Shown: positions 10,258 to 20,900 of the stretch, piece by piece
Position numbering within the stretch: the first letter of the stretch is position 1
Layout: the number at the start of each line of letters is the position of its first letter
NCBI GenBank assembly: GCA_024641475.1
Contig: JAHECZ010000003.1
Location: 44,770-108,769 of the forward strand
Direction of reading: 5' to 3'
DNA: 64,000 nucleotides
Source of the DNA: Gammaproteobacteria bacterium
Lineage (GTDB): Bacteria; Pseudomonadota; Gammaproteobacteria; UBA6429; Thiohalophilaceae
Notes under the pieces: model-generated
Databases searched by the model: none
Told to the model about the DNA's origin: nothing
What the model saw: only the letters and a program-made list of their open reading frames with translations
Made by a program: the position numbers and the translations under genes

Positions 10258-11214
10258 TTAACTGCAATGATTAATTTCGATTGTACTGTGCACGATCTCG
10301 GCATGCTGCGCGAGTTGCGCGCGTACCGCGTTTGGGCTTAAGTCCTTATCATGCGTTACCAGACTCAATGCACAGGAATAAACACCTTTGCCCACGCGCC
10401 AGACATGCAAATCGGTGACACGGGTATTACCTGCGGATTGATCAGTCTCCACCGCCGCACGGATCTCGGCAACAACCCCATGATCCATTTCCCGATCAAG
10501 TAATACTTTGCCCGTGGCAATGATCAGATTTTTTGCCCACAACGCCACCAATACCGCTCCAACGATACCCATCAGCGGGTCCAGCCACGACCAACCATAA
10601 ACCCAGCCACCTGCCAGGGCGATGATTGCCAACACGGAAGTCGCAGCATCTGCGATGACATGGACATAAGCCGATTTAAGGTTGAGATCGTGGCTATGTT
10701 CGTGCGCGTGATCGTGATGATGTCCGGCGGAATCATGATGATCATGGTGGTGATGATCATGCGCGCCTGCCAGGATTACCGCGCAGACAATGTTCACCAC
10801 CAGACCCAGCGCGGCGACAATCATCGCCTCCTGATAGTGAATCGGTTGCGGTGTGACAATGCGCTCAACCGAAGCCGTTACCATCATCGCCACTATCCCC
10901 AGTAAAAAAATTGCGCTGGCAAATCCGGCAAGTATTTCGATCTTCCAGGTGCCGAAAGCAAAACGCGGATCACGCGCGTAACGGCGTGCGGCGGCATAGG
11001 CAAAGGCGCTCAAACCGATCGCCACTGCATGCGAGCTCATGTGCCAGCCATCCGCCAGCAAGGCCATGGAATTAAACCACCAGCCTGCCAGTATTTCGAT
11101 CACCATCATCACGGCAGTAATCCACATGACCAATCGGGTACCACGTTCAGCGGCATGATTGCCGGAGTCGAAAATATGATCATGGGTCCAGTCGGAGAGA
11201 TTTTGTGTATGCAC
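10258..11214 (-). CDS. dmeF: CDF-family divalent cation efflux transporter, DmeF-like (Co/Ni)
   Basis: CDF signature (LLADGWHMSSHAVAIG), His-rich cytosolic loop HDHHHHDHHDSAGHHHDHAHEHSHD, N-terminus typical of DmeF. Confidence 0.8.
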   Translation of the reverse strand: MHTQNLSDWTHDHIFDSGNHAAERGTRLVMWITAVMMVIEILAGWWFNSMALLADGWHMSSHAVAIGLSAFAYAAARRYARDPRFAFGTWKIEILAGFASAIFLLGIVAMMVTASVERIVTPQPIHYQEAMIVAALGLVVNIVCAVILAGAHDHHHHDHHDSAGHHHDHAHEHSHDLNLKSAYVHVIADAATSVLAIIALAGGWVYGWSWLDPLMGIVGAVLVALWAKNLIIATGKVLLDREMDHGVVAEIRAAVETDQSAGNTRVTDLHVWRVGKGVYSCALSLVTHDKDLSPNAVRAQLAQHAEIVHSTIEINHCS

Positions 11215-11254
11215 GCTATTGTCCTGCCAATTAATCTGATGTAAGTCGCGGTAA

Positions 11255-11277
11255 AACGTTAAGATATGATTAACGTT
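11255..11277. promoter_or_regulatory. Inverted repeat, candidate operator upstream of dmeF-like gene
   Basis: AACGTTAA-gatatga-TTAACGTT perfect 8-bp arms, ~40 bp upstream of the start codon at 11214. Confidence 0.45.
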
Positions 11278-11412
11278 GCCTGAAGTACTTGTTTCGATGC
11301 AAATACAATTTTACAGTGTGCAAATCCTATCCTCCCAATGCAGAATGCGCAACCATTCACATCGCCACTGCCTGCTTATAATGCTGGCATGAAATTATGC
11401 TAATGTAGGCGT

Positions 11413-13221
11413 ATGTCTATCACGGTTAACACAGCCGCCCGCTTGCACCCAACTGGCCCGGGCCTGCGCGAGTTATTTCGTCCGGTACTGGTGCATAAGC
11501 GCAGCCTGATCCTGGCCAACATTTTTGCTTTCATCGCGGTGATGGCCAGTGTGCCGGTGCCACTGTTAATGCCCTTGCTGGTGGACGAGGTTTTACTCAA
11601 CAAACCCGGCAAACTTATCGCATCGATTCAAGCGTTTTTCCCCGCTGCGTGGTGGGGCCCTGTCTTATATATATGCAGCCTGTTGGTGGTCACGATGCTG
11701 TTACGCATCATCACCATCAGCTTTGGCGTATTACAGACACGCCAGTTCACGCTGATTGCCAAGGACATTACCTATCGTTTGCGCGTGGCCCTGCTTACAC
11801 GACTACAAACGATCTCCCTGTCGGAATATGAAACCCTGGGTAGTGGCAAAGTGGCCAGTCATCTGGTGACTGACATGAATACCATCGATGAATTTATTGG
11901 ATCAGCGATCAGCAAATTCCTGATCGCGCTATTGAGCGTCATCGGGATTAGTGGCGTGCTGTTATGGCTGCATTGGCAACTGGCTTTATTTATTCTGCTC
12001 CTGAATCCGCTGGTGATCTTTTTCACCCTGAGCCTGGGTAATAAAGTCAAACAACTGAAGCGGCAGGAAAATCGCGCGGTTGAAGTATTTCAACAAGCCT
12101 TGATTGAAACCCTCGATGGCATACGCCAAATCCGCGCCAGTCATCGTGAGCAGTATTATATAAAGAGTGTCATCGATCGCGCCCGTGGTATCCGTAGCAA
12201 CGCCGCAGAATTTGCCTGGCGTTCGGATGCCGCCTCACGCTTTTCCTTCGGTGTATTCCTGATGGGCTTCGACAGTTTCCGCGCCATCAGCATGTTAATG
12301 GTGGTGTTCTCCAATCTCACGATTGGCGAAATGATGGCGGTATTCGGTTATTTGTGGTTCATGATGGGTCCGGTACAGGAGTTGCTCAGCATTCAATATC
12401 ATTTTTTCAGTGCGCGTGCCGCGCAACAACGCATCAATAATCTACAACAGCTACGCTCCGAACCGATCTATCCACATACGCATAATCCCTTCGTGGCAAA
12501 AACCACCGTTGGCATTCGGCTGGAACATTTAGTCTTCGCCTATGGCGAGCGCGAGCCGGTATTACAGGATATTTCCTTAACAATAAAACCCGGCGAAAAG
12601 ATCGCACTGGTGGGTGCCAGCGGTGGTGGCAAATCGACATTGGCGCAAGTGTTGTTGGGATTATATCCATTGCAATCCGGCATGGTGTATTTCGATGAGA
12701 TTCCGGTTACCGAAATTGGTTTGGATGTGGTGCGCCAGCATGTAGCCATCGTGTTGCAACAACCCGCCTTGTTCAACGATACGCTGCGCAATAATCTCAC
12801 CATGGGCATTCCCGCTTCGGATGAGCAATTGTGGCAGGCCTTAACCATTGCACAACTCACGGACACTGTGCGGGATTTGCCACAAGGCCTGGACACATTG
12901 ATCGGTCAGGATGGTGTACGCCTCTCCGGCGGGCAACAACAACGCCTGGCGATAGCACGAATGATCCTCGCCAAACCAAAAGTAGTGATCCTCGATGAAG
13001 CCACCTCAGCGCTGGATACGCATACTGAATCACAGCTCCACACCGCGCTACACAATTTTTTGCAGGATCGCACCACGCTCATCATTGCTCACCGCTTAAG
13101 CGCCGTGAAACAGGCCGATCATGTTTATGTATTCGATGCCGGGCAGATCATCGAACAAGGCCATCACGATGAATTGATCCAGAGCGGTGGTATTTATCAA
13201 CGGCTTTACGGCAATCAATAA
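11413..13221 (+). CDS. ABC transporter, fused permease and ATP-binding protein (exporter type)
   Basis: Walker A GASGGGKST, signature LSGGQQQR, Walker B VVILDEATSALD, N-terminal TM domain. Confidence 0.93.
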   Translation: MSITVNTAARLHPTGPGLRELFRPVLVHKRSLILANIFAFIAVMASVPVPLLMPLLVDEVLLNKPGKLIASIQAFFPAAWWGPVLYICSLLVVTMLLRIITISFGVLQTRQFTLIAKDITYRLRVALLTRLQTISLSEYETLGSGKVASHLVTDMNTIDEFIGSAISKFLIALLSVIGISGVLLWLHWQLALFILLLNPLVIFFTLSLGNKVKQLKRQENRAVEVFQQALIETLDGIRQIRASHREQYYIKSVIDRARGIRSNAAEFAWRSDAASRFSFGVFLMGFDSFRAISMLMVVFSNLTIGEMMAVFGYLWFMMGPVQELLSIQYHFFSARAAQQRINNLQQLRSEPIYPHTHNPFVAKTTVGIRLEHLVFAYGEREPVLQDISLTIKPGEKIALVGASGGGKSTLAQVLLGLYPLQSGMVYFDEIPVTEIGLDVVRQHVAIVLQQPALFNDTLRNNLTMGIPASDEQLWQALTIAQLTDTVRDLPQGLDTLIGQDGVRLSGGQQQRLAIARMILAKPKVVILDEATSALDTHTESQLHTALHNFLQDRTTLIIAHRLSAVKQADHVYVFDAGQIIEQGHHDELIQSGGIYQRLYGNQ

Positions 13222-13234
13222 TCACGAGGTTGAC

Positions 13235-13930
13235 ATGAAACCCATCCGTATCTTTCGACATTTGGCCTGCGAAGGCCCGGGCATCCTTCTCGATCTGATC
13301 CAGCAACAACAGATTCCCTATGATTTGATCACGATCGATTCGGGCATGGCCATACCGCCACAAGTCGATGATGTCTGTGGTTTGATCTTCATGGGTGGAC
13401 CGATGAGTGTGAATGATCCCCTGCCGTGGATCGACGATGAATTAACCTTAATTCGACTTGCCATCAAAAATAATGTCCCCGTGTTGGGTATTTGCCTGGG
13501 TAGTCAGCTAATGGCAAAAGCCTTGGGCAAACGTGTTAGCTCCGGACCCTGCATGGAACTCGGCTGGGCGCCGGTGCATAAAACCCGCGAGTCTTTATGG
13601 AGCGATGGCTTGCCTGACAGTTTCGATGTGATTCACTGGCACGGTGAAACGTTTGAAATACCGGATGGCGCGCAACTGCTTTTTGCCAGTGACAAGTATG
13701 CGCATCAGGGCTTTGCGCTGGGCCCGCATCTGGCCCTGCAATTTCATGTGGAGTTGACCTCCGCCATGGTTGAGGAATGGCTGCATCTCAATCCGTCCGA
13801 CCTGGAACGACGTTGTCATGCCGAACATGACGCTGCGGCGATACGCGCTGCCACGCCTGCAAAAATTCAGGATCTGCATTTCACTGCCGCGCTGTTACTG
13901 GGACATTGGCTGGATGGTTGCCAGCATTGA
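13235..13930 (+). CDS. Class I glutamine amidotransferase-like protein (GMP synthase GATase type)
   Basis: GICLGSQLMAKALG nucleophile motif, FMGGPMSV, HWHGETFEIP; start at 13235 preceded by acgaggt. Confidence 0.88.
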   Translation: MKPIRIFRHLACEGPGILLDLIQQQQIPYDLITIDSGMAIPPQVDDVCGLIFMGGPMSVNDPLPWIDDELTLIRLAIKNNVPVLGICLGSQLMAKALGKRVSSGPCMELGWAPVHKTRESLWSDGLPDSFDVIHWHGETFEIPDGAQLLFASDKYAHQGFALGPHLALQFHVELTSAMVEEWLHLNPSDLERRCHAEHDAAAIRAATPAKIQDLHFTAALLLGHWLDGCQH

Positions 13931-13949
13931 ATAGTTGCTTCACAGAAAT

Positions 13950-14483
13950 TCAGAAATCAACCTGTTTGTTACGATACAGATCCAGCAGCATCACTCCAAC
14001 GATCGTTTTAGCATCATAAATTGTACCTGTTGCGATCCAGTCGTGGATGGTAGTCAAATCAATCCAGTGTACTTCGATCAGTTCACCCGGTTCATGTTGC
14101 TGCGCTACCTGTTGCAAACCCGTGGCAAAATACAGATGCACCATCTCGGTAAAAATTCCGGGTGAGCTGATGGTCTTGCCTAAATAGATGAATTCCGTTG
14201 CGGTTAATCCTGCCTCTTCACGCAATTCCCGTTGTGCGGTTTGCAAGGTCGGTTCCTGATTATCAATTTTGCCGGCCGGGATCTCCCACACCCAGCCCCC
14301 GGTCAAATGTCGGTATTGACGCAGCAGGCACACGCGCTGATCCTCATCCACGACAAGCACACCCACCCCACCGGGGTGATGCACAATCTCCATATCCAAC
14401 TGATGTCCATTAGGCAAGATTACCTGCTCCTGGGTCAGACGAATAATCCGGCCTTGAAATATCTCACGTGACTTGTCAGTCAT
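13950..14483 (-). CDS. NUDIX hydrolase (ADP-ribose pyrophosphatase type)
   Basis: Nudix box-like GKIDNQEPTLQTAQRELREEAGL. Confidence 0.9.
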   Translation of the reverse strand: MTDKSREIFQGRIIRLTQEQVILPNGHQLDMEIVHHPGGVGVLVVDEDQRVCLLRQYRHLTGGWVWEIPAGKIDNQEPTLQTAQRELREEAGLTATEFIYLGKTISSPGIFTEMVHLYFATGLQQVAQQHEPGELIEVHWIDLTTIHDWIATGTIYDAKTIVGVMLLDLYRNKQVDF

Positions 14484-14566
14484 TGTGTTGATCCTGTGCT
14501 GATCGCGCACTTGCCAAAGGTGACCTAGCGCTTTCTGTTAACCACTTCAAATTTGATATTTCTTCC

Positions 14567-14818
14567 ATGGCTAAGATACTGTATTTCGGCCCACTTGCCG
14601 ATATGTTACATAAAGAAGCGGAACAACCGGCGCTCTCTGCAGAATTATCCACGGTGAGTGCCTTATTGGCGCATTTGCGCAAACGCGGGAATGATTGGTC
14701 CCTGTATCTCGCACACAAGAAGGCGCAGGTAACAATCAACCGTCAGTTTGGAGCCGTGACCAGCGCCATTCGCGATAGTGACGAAATCGCATTAATTCCC
14801 ATTTCGCGGCGAGCCTAG
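14567..14818 (+). CDS. MoaD/ThiS-family ubiquitin-like protein lacking the C-terminal GG
   Basis: MoaD-like start (MAKILYFGPLADMLHKEAE), DSDEIALIPI; ends ISRRA rather than GG. Confidence 0.7.
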   Translation: MAKILYFGPLADMLHKEAEQPALSAELSTVSALLAHLRKRGNDWSLYLAHKKAQVTINRQFGAVTSAIRDSDEIALIPISRRA

Positions 14819-14909
14819 AGCCGATATAGACCAAACCAAGCCGTTCTTAGCTGCAAAATACGCGAACAACTCCATAGTTGTACTACGCCGATTGCGTTAC
14901 CATTTCACC

Positions 14910-17345
14910 ATGGATAGTCATATACAGTCAGCCGTTACTTCCCCGTTGCGTAGCCTGCGGACGACGGCCTATGCCCTGATGGAACATGCTCCGGAACCGA
15001 CACTATTGCTGGATGGCCATGGCCAAATACTGTTATCGAATCCGGCCATGGCGGCATTGATCGGTGCCGCATCCATGCAAACCCGGCTGAGTGATTATTT
15101 GAACCCGACAGATAAATTACTCTTGCAGAAAAATTTTGAGAATTTACGTCTAACCCGTCAGCCACAACAATTTATTGCAAGTTATCCAGAACCGGGTCGT
15201 GAGCCACAATATTTTCAGCACCTGCTGATACCGGTTATACATGAACAGCAGTTACTCGCTGTATTGGTGCAATTGCATGCAACCCTGGCAGAACAAGAAT
15301 TACAGCAACAAGTGCAACAGTTACAAACTTTGCTATCCCTGATATTTAATCATTCGCCAATCGTATTGTGGATGACCGATACAGCAGGTGTCTTCACCTT
15401 CTCTGAAGGTGCCGGCCTGGTTGACATCGGTCTACGCCCGAAAGAACTAATTGGTCAATCTGTCTTCGAGTTATATCAGGATTATCCAAATATTATCGCC
15501 TCGACTCGCAAGGCCCTGCAAGGACAACCGGTCACCACGGTCATAGCAGCGCATAATCGCATTTTCCACGTGCACTATCAGCCCATGCTAAATGCGCAGC
15601 AACAGATCATTGGCTGCGTTGGCGTTGCTTCGGATATCACCGATGTACAAAACACCCTGACGCAAATGCAGACCTTATCGAGCGCACTGGAACAAACAGC
15701 CGACATGGTCATGATCACGGACTGTGATGGTAATATTGAGTACGTCAATCCCGCTTTTGAACAAATTACCGGGTATTCCCGCGATGAAGTGATGCATAAG
15801 AAACCCGCCCTGTTCAACTCTGGCAAACAGGAACGGAGTTTTTACAAGAATTTGTGGGATACCATTCTCGGCGGCGATCCGTTTAGCGAAGTTTTTATTA
15901 ACAAGCGTAAAGACAACACCATTTATTACGAAGAAAAAACCATCACGCCCATTCGTAATGCCAAAGGTGAAATCGCCCACTTCGTCGCCACCGGCCGCGA
16001 TGTATCAGACCGCATGCGTACGCAGGAACGCATGCAATTCATGGCGCATCATGATGCACTGACCAAATTACCCAATCGAACCTTGTTCATGGACCGGCTG
16101 CGGCAGGCCATGGCACGTAGCCATTGGCACAAACGTATGGCTGCGGTGGTCATTCTCGATCTCGACAATTTCAATCAACTCAATGTTCAGCTGGGACAGG
16201 CGAATTGTGATCAGATTTTACAACAGCTTGCCAGGAGACTGGCCGGCAGCGTACGTACTGGTGATACGGTAGCACGTTTTGGCAGCGATGAATTTGCAAT
16301 CTTATTGGAAGATATGGCCGCAGAAAAAGACGTGTTGCAACTTACCAAAAAATTACTTGATACGCTCATATCGCCTTTTGTAATCGACACGCAGGAATAT
16401 ACGACAACCGCCAGCCTCGGCGTAAGTATTTTTCCCAATGATGGTGATGATGCCGAGATATTGTTACGCAATGCCGACACCGCCATGTATCGCGCCAAGA
16501 ATCTTGGTCGCAACACCTATCAATTTTATTCCAGCGATCTTAGCGCCCGTGTCTTTGAACGCCTTAGTATGGAGACATCGCTGCGTCAAGCACTGGTGCG
16601 TGAAGAATTTTTCCTGCTCTATCAACCTCAATTTGATGTATTGCAACAGCGCGTTATCGGTGCTGAAGCGCTACTTCGCTGGCGTCATCCGGAAATGGGC
16701 GTTATTTCCCCATATGACTTTATCCCGGCACTGGAAGAAACCGGTCTAATTGCGCCAGTAGGTGAATGGGTTACACGTCAGGCGTGTCGGCAATCTCGTC
16801 AGTGGGAACACGCAGGCATCACGGATGTCGTTATGTCAATCAATCTTTCCGGGCGACAGTTCAACAATCCGGATTTTTTCAAAAACATCCATGCCATCAT
16901 CGATTCCACCCAGGTCAATCCGGCCTTGCTGGAATTGGAATTAACTGAAAGCATGTTGATGCGCAATGACAGCAAAACGATCAGTGCATTGAACTCGCTA
17001 CACCATCTGGGCGTAAGCATTGCAATTGACGATTTCGGCACGGGTTATTCTTCATTAAACTACTTGCGCCGCTTTCCAATCAGTACCCTGAAAATCGATC
17101 GTTCTTTCATTCGCGATATTGTTGAGGATGCTGATGACGCCGCTATTGCCAGCGCCATTGTTGTGATGGGGCAAAGCCTGAATCTGAGGGTTATCGCTGA
17201 AGGGGTGGAAAACCCACAACAGCTGGAATTACTCCAACGCCACGGCTGTCATCTTATTCAAGGTAACCTGTCAGGTATGGCGATACCCGCAGATGAATTA
17301 GAGCGGTTATTGATGCGCCAGCTTCAAGTAACAAGTAACGAGTAA
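14910..17345 (+). CDS. PAS-PAS-GGDEF-EAL cyclic-di-GMP signalling protein
   Basis: PAS domains, degenerate GSDEF with I-site-like RTGD, EAL motif GAEALLRW, DDFGTGYSSL. Confidence 0.92.
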   Translation: MDSHIQSAVTSPLRSLRTTAYALMEHAPEPTLLLDGHGQILLSNPAMAALIGAASMQTRLSDYLNPTDKLLLQKNFENLRLTRQPQQFIASYPEPGREPQYFQHLLIPVIHEQQLLAVLVQLHATLAEQELQQQVQQLQTLLSLIFNHSPIVLWMTDTAGVFTFSEGAGLVDIGLRPKELIGQSVFELYQDYPNIIASTRKALQGQPVTTVIAAHNRIFHVHYQPMLNAQQQIIGCVGVASDITDVQNTLTQMQTLSSALEQTADMVMITDCDGNIEYVNPAFEQITGYSRDEVMHKKPALFNSGKQERSFYKNLWDTILGGDPFSEVFINKRKDNTIYYEEKTITPIRNAKGEIAHFVATGRDVSDRMRTQERMQFMAHHDALTKLPNRTLFMDRLRQAMARSHWHKRMAAVVILDLDNFNQLNVQLGQANCDQILQQLARRLAGSVRTGDTVARFGSDEFAILLEDMAAEKDVLQLTKKLLDTLISPFVIDTQEYTTTASLGVSIFPNDGDDAEILLRNADTAMYRAKNLGRNTYQFYSSDLSARVFERLSMETSLRQALVREEFFLLYQPQFDVLQQRVIGAEALLRWRHPEMGVISPYDFIPALEETGLIAPVGEWVTRQACRQSRQWEHAGITDVVMSINLSGRQFNNPDFFKNIHAIIDSTQVNPALLELELTESMLMRNDSKTISALNSLHHLGVSIAIDDFGTGYSSLNYLRRFPISTLKIDRSFIRDIVEDADDAAIASAIVVMGQSLNLRVIAEGVENPQQLELLQRHGCHLIQGNLSGMAIPADELERLLMRQLQVTSNE

Positions 17346-17349
17346 CGAG
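17326..17349. repeat. 7-bp tandem repeat spanning a stop codon
   Basis: AAGTAAC AAGTAAC GAGTAAC GAG, about 3.4 units. Confidence 0.7.
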
Positions 17350-17392
17350 GGAAGGCACACACGCGTTGTGTCTACCTTGCCCGCGCTACTCA

Positions 17393-17767
17393 TCACTCTT
17401 GTTGATATTCCGTATATTTTTTCGCACTCCCGCGCACTTTATCCGCTGGATATTTTTTTTCGTTCAATGCGATTTTATTCAGTACGGTAGTCGGCAAGTC
17501 CACTTGCAGGCGATCCGCCAGCCGTAAGGTATAGATAAAAATATCGGCCAATTCGTACGCAACCTGCTGGAGTTTTTCCGCAGGCAGACTGGCACTTTGC
17601 GGTTCGGTGAGCCACTGGAAATGCTCAAGCAATTCCCCCGCCTCGACGATTAACGCCATGGCCAGATTCTTCGGAGAATGAAACTGCTCCCAATCGCGTT
17701 CCTGGGCAAATTTCCGCAAGCGCAACTGTAAATCTCGCATTTCCTGGAATGACTCATCCGTACTCAT
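17393..17767 (-). CDS. MazG-like nucleotide pyrophosphohydrolase
   Basis: EAGELLEHFQW and ELADIFIYTLRLAD motifs. Confidence 0.88.
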   Translation of the reverse strand: MSTDESFQEMRDLQLRLRKFAQERDWEQFHSPKNLAMALIVEAGELLEHFQWLTEPQSASLPAEKLQQVAYELADIFIYTLRLADRLQVDLPTTVLNKIALNEKKYPADKVRGSAKKYTEYQQE

Positions 17768-17904
17768 AAAGGCTCCAATTTCAATATTTTCATATAGTTA
17801 CGTTAAATATCATGACGGTTTTCAGACTGCCGGCAAATCCCCTCTAAACTCAAGGACTTCTTGTACCGATAAGGGAATAGATATTCCTACCTTAGGCTAT
17901 AAAG

Positions 17905-20900
17905 TTGGACACCCACAAACAGCCGCATGCAACCTTAACGGGAGTCCCGGTCAAAACGCAATCCCAGGGTCTGCTGGACACCTTTGGTTTTAATACCATC
18001 CTCGGTCGTTTCCTGTTTACCGCTTTCGTACTCATTGCCGCGACGGTCACTTTTGCCTGGCTGTCACAACAGAAAGTCGACGGCACCAGCACACTCAACA
18101 CCCATAATCTCACCAGTCGGGTCGCCATGAGCCATTCTCTGCGTGAGTTGAGCAATTTACTCTGGCAGACCGAAATGGATTTTCAGCAAAATCTGTTAGT
18201 CCCCAGTGAAATCAGTAAACAACAGGTCTTACACGATGTCGAGGAGATACATTCGCGTATCAGTCTTCTCATGCATGAACAGTGGATATCCGAACATCCT
18301 GCAGTCCATAAACCAATTCAACAACTGTCTGTAACAGCCGACGCGATTCGCACACAGATAAAAAAAGTCCTGGAACTACGTGCGGATCCAACCAAGGTAT
18401 TCCCTTATATCAGCATAATGGTCAACGAGTTAAATCCACTCAATATCGAGTTCAATGGCAGTGTTACCGTAGCGATCAATGAAGTGGTCAGTGATGATGC
18501 GCCCACAACTCAGCAACTCCATAGTAAGGAACTGTTTAATGAACTGCGCTATCTCTGGTTACAGCGCATCAATATATTCCGGATATTCTCATCCAATCGC
18601 TTTGGTGTGTTTGTGCATTCATCCGAAATCAGCCTCAATGCGGCAATTGCAGACATGGCCACGTATGAAAATCGCATCAACACCGTTTTTGCACAATTGC
18701 AGGATCTGCAACATAGAAACCAGCTCGGTTTTGAACAAACCAGTGCCCTCGCTGATCTGCAGCGCATACATTCGCGTTGGAACCTGAGTTACGCCAAGGT
18801 TAAGGCCATACTGCTGTCTAACGATGGTTGGCGTACAGACATCCCTCTTCTGCGTGACAAAGTCAATCCACTGTTTATCGATTTATGGGGGCAATTTCGT
18901 GCGATACAACGCCAAGTGGAACAGCGTGCGGTTGAGGATATCAATAGTACAACCGCCGTAGCGGACAATGTATCAACGCAATTGTGGCTACTTACTTTGA
19001 TTGTAGTCGTTGTTGCCATGTTCGGCACACTGATCTTTGAAACGCAGATACGTCGGCCTATCACGCGTGTTATACGGGCCTTGCGCGCAGAGGCAGAAGG
19101 TGAAACCAATATTGTTCTTCCTGAATCAAATATCGCCGAAGCGCAGGAATTATCCCAGGCGTTCACCCAAATGCGCGAGCAAATCCACAATCGCCAGGAA
19201 CACCTGCAAGCCATCCTGACCTATTCCGCTGAGGCCATTCTCACTGTCAACAACCTTTTTTTTATTGAAAGCTTCAATCCGGCGGCGGAAAAACTGTTTG
19301 GCTATGCAGCAAGTGAAGTGCTTGGAAAAAATGTCAATGTTTTGGTGCCATCGCCGCATCAGGAAAATCACGACGAATACATCAATCGGGCAATTGATTC
19401 TGCTGACAAGATTTTATCCGGCAAAGTCCGCGAACTCACTGCCTTGCATCAGGACGGTACAGAACTGGAAATTACCCTGCAAATCACCGAGATGTATGTC
19501 GGCGGACGCAAGCTCTATCTGGCGCTGGCCGCGGATAACCGCGAACGTCGCAACATGCTGGAGGAAATCCGTGCCCGTGAACAACGCTTGCAATCCATAC
19601 TGGATAATACCGCGGAAGGAATTATCACCTTTAACTACAATGGCCACATCGAAACCTGGAATCGCGCCGCAGAAATATTATTTGGCTGGGATGTGGAAGA
19701 AGTAATTGGCACGCATCTGTCACGCTATCTGTCGTTTGATGAAATCGATAATCCGTATTGCCCAATTGGTGTTGCTCCCGAGTTTGATGTTCGCCGCTAT
19801 GTTGGTCAGGAAACCGAGGTATTCGGACAGGCAAGAAACGGCGGCGTGTTTCCTTTGTCACTCAAACTCAGTCGCATGATGCACGACGGCGCCTCCAAAT
19901 ATACGGCTGTCATCGCCAATATTGCCGAGCGCAAGGCAATGATGGAAAACCTGCGCAATATGGCGGAACACGACAGCCTGACCGGATTGTTTAATCGCGC
20001 TTATTTTCATGCTGTCCTGGATCGCACGGTGACTGAAGTTAAAGAAAATCTGCGACCACACTGCGCACTGTTTTATCTGGATCTCGATAACTTTAAATAT
20101 GTCAACGATACACTGGGCCATGCCGCCGGCGACAAGCTCATTGTGGAGGTATCGAAGTTACTCATTCAACGCACCCGCCGCAGTGATCTGGTGGCACGCC
20201 TGGGTGGTGATGAATTTGTGGTACTTGTGAATCAGGCCAATCTGGAACAAATCCCCAAAATAGCCGAGTCATTCCGGCTGCTGCTGGCAGAATACGCCTT
20301 CCATTTTAATGGCCGCACTGTCGACATTGGCTGCTCTATTGGAGTCGCCATCATCACGCAGGAAATGGGTTCATCCAGCGAAGTGATGTCGCAAGCCGAT
20401 CTGGCCTGCCATCTGGCAAAACGCGGTGGCCGCAACCGGGTACATATTTTCACCCGGGAAAATGATCAAGATGTCCATACCATGTCGATCGATATCGGCT
20501 GGTCGCGGCGGATCAAACAGGCACTGGAACACAATCGATTCGTCCTGGCAGCCCAACCGATTGTCGATACCCAACATCGCAATACTGTCTCGTTTGAAAT
20601 ACTGCTGCGCATGCTTGATGAGGATGGTACGGTGATCATGCCGGCAGGCTTTCTGCCAACAGCGGAACGCTTTGGCTTGTCCGCGGAGATTGATGCGTGG
20701 GTGATTCGTCATGCCATCCAACACCTGGCCTATGTGCGTTCCCAAGGTGCAAACATACGCTATGCACTGAATCTATCGGGACAATCCATTACCGCACCAT
20801 TAATTGCGGAATTAATCCCGGCTATGCTGCACCAAACCGGACTGGAACCTGCCGCACTAACCTTTGAAATTACCGAAACTGCCGCCATTGGCGATATGAC

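Noticed and set aside
10660-10905. Met/Ile-rich plus-strand ORF
   Set aside because: Antisense shadow of the His-rich loop of the CDF transporter gene.
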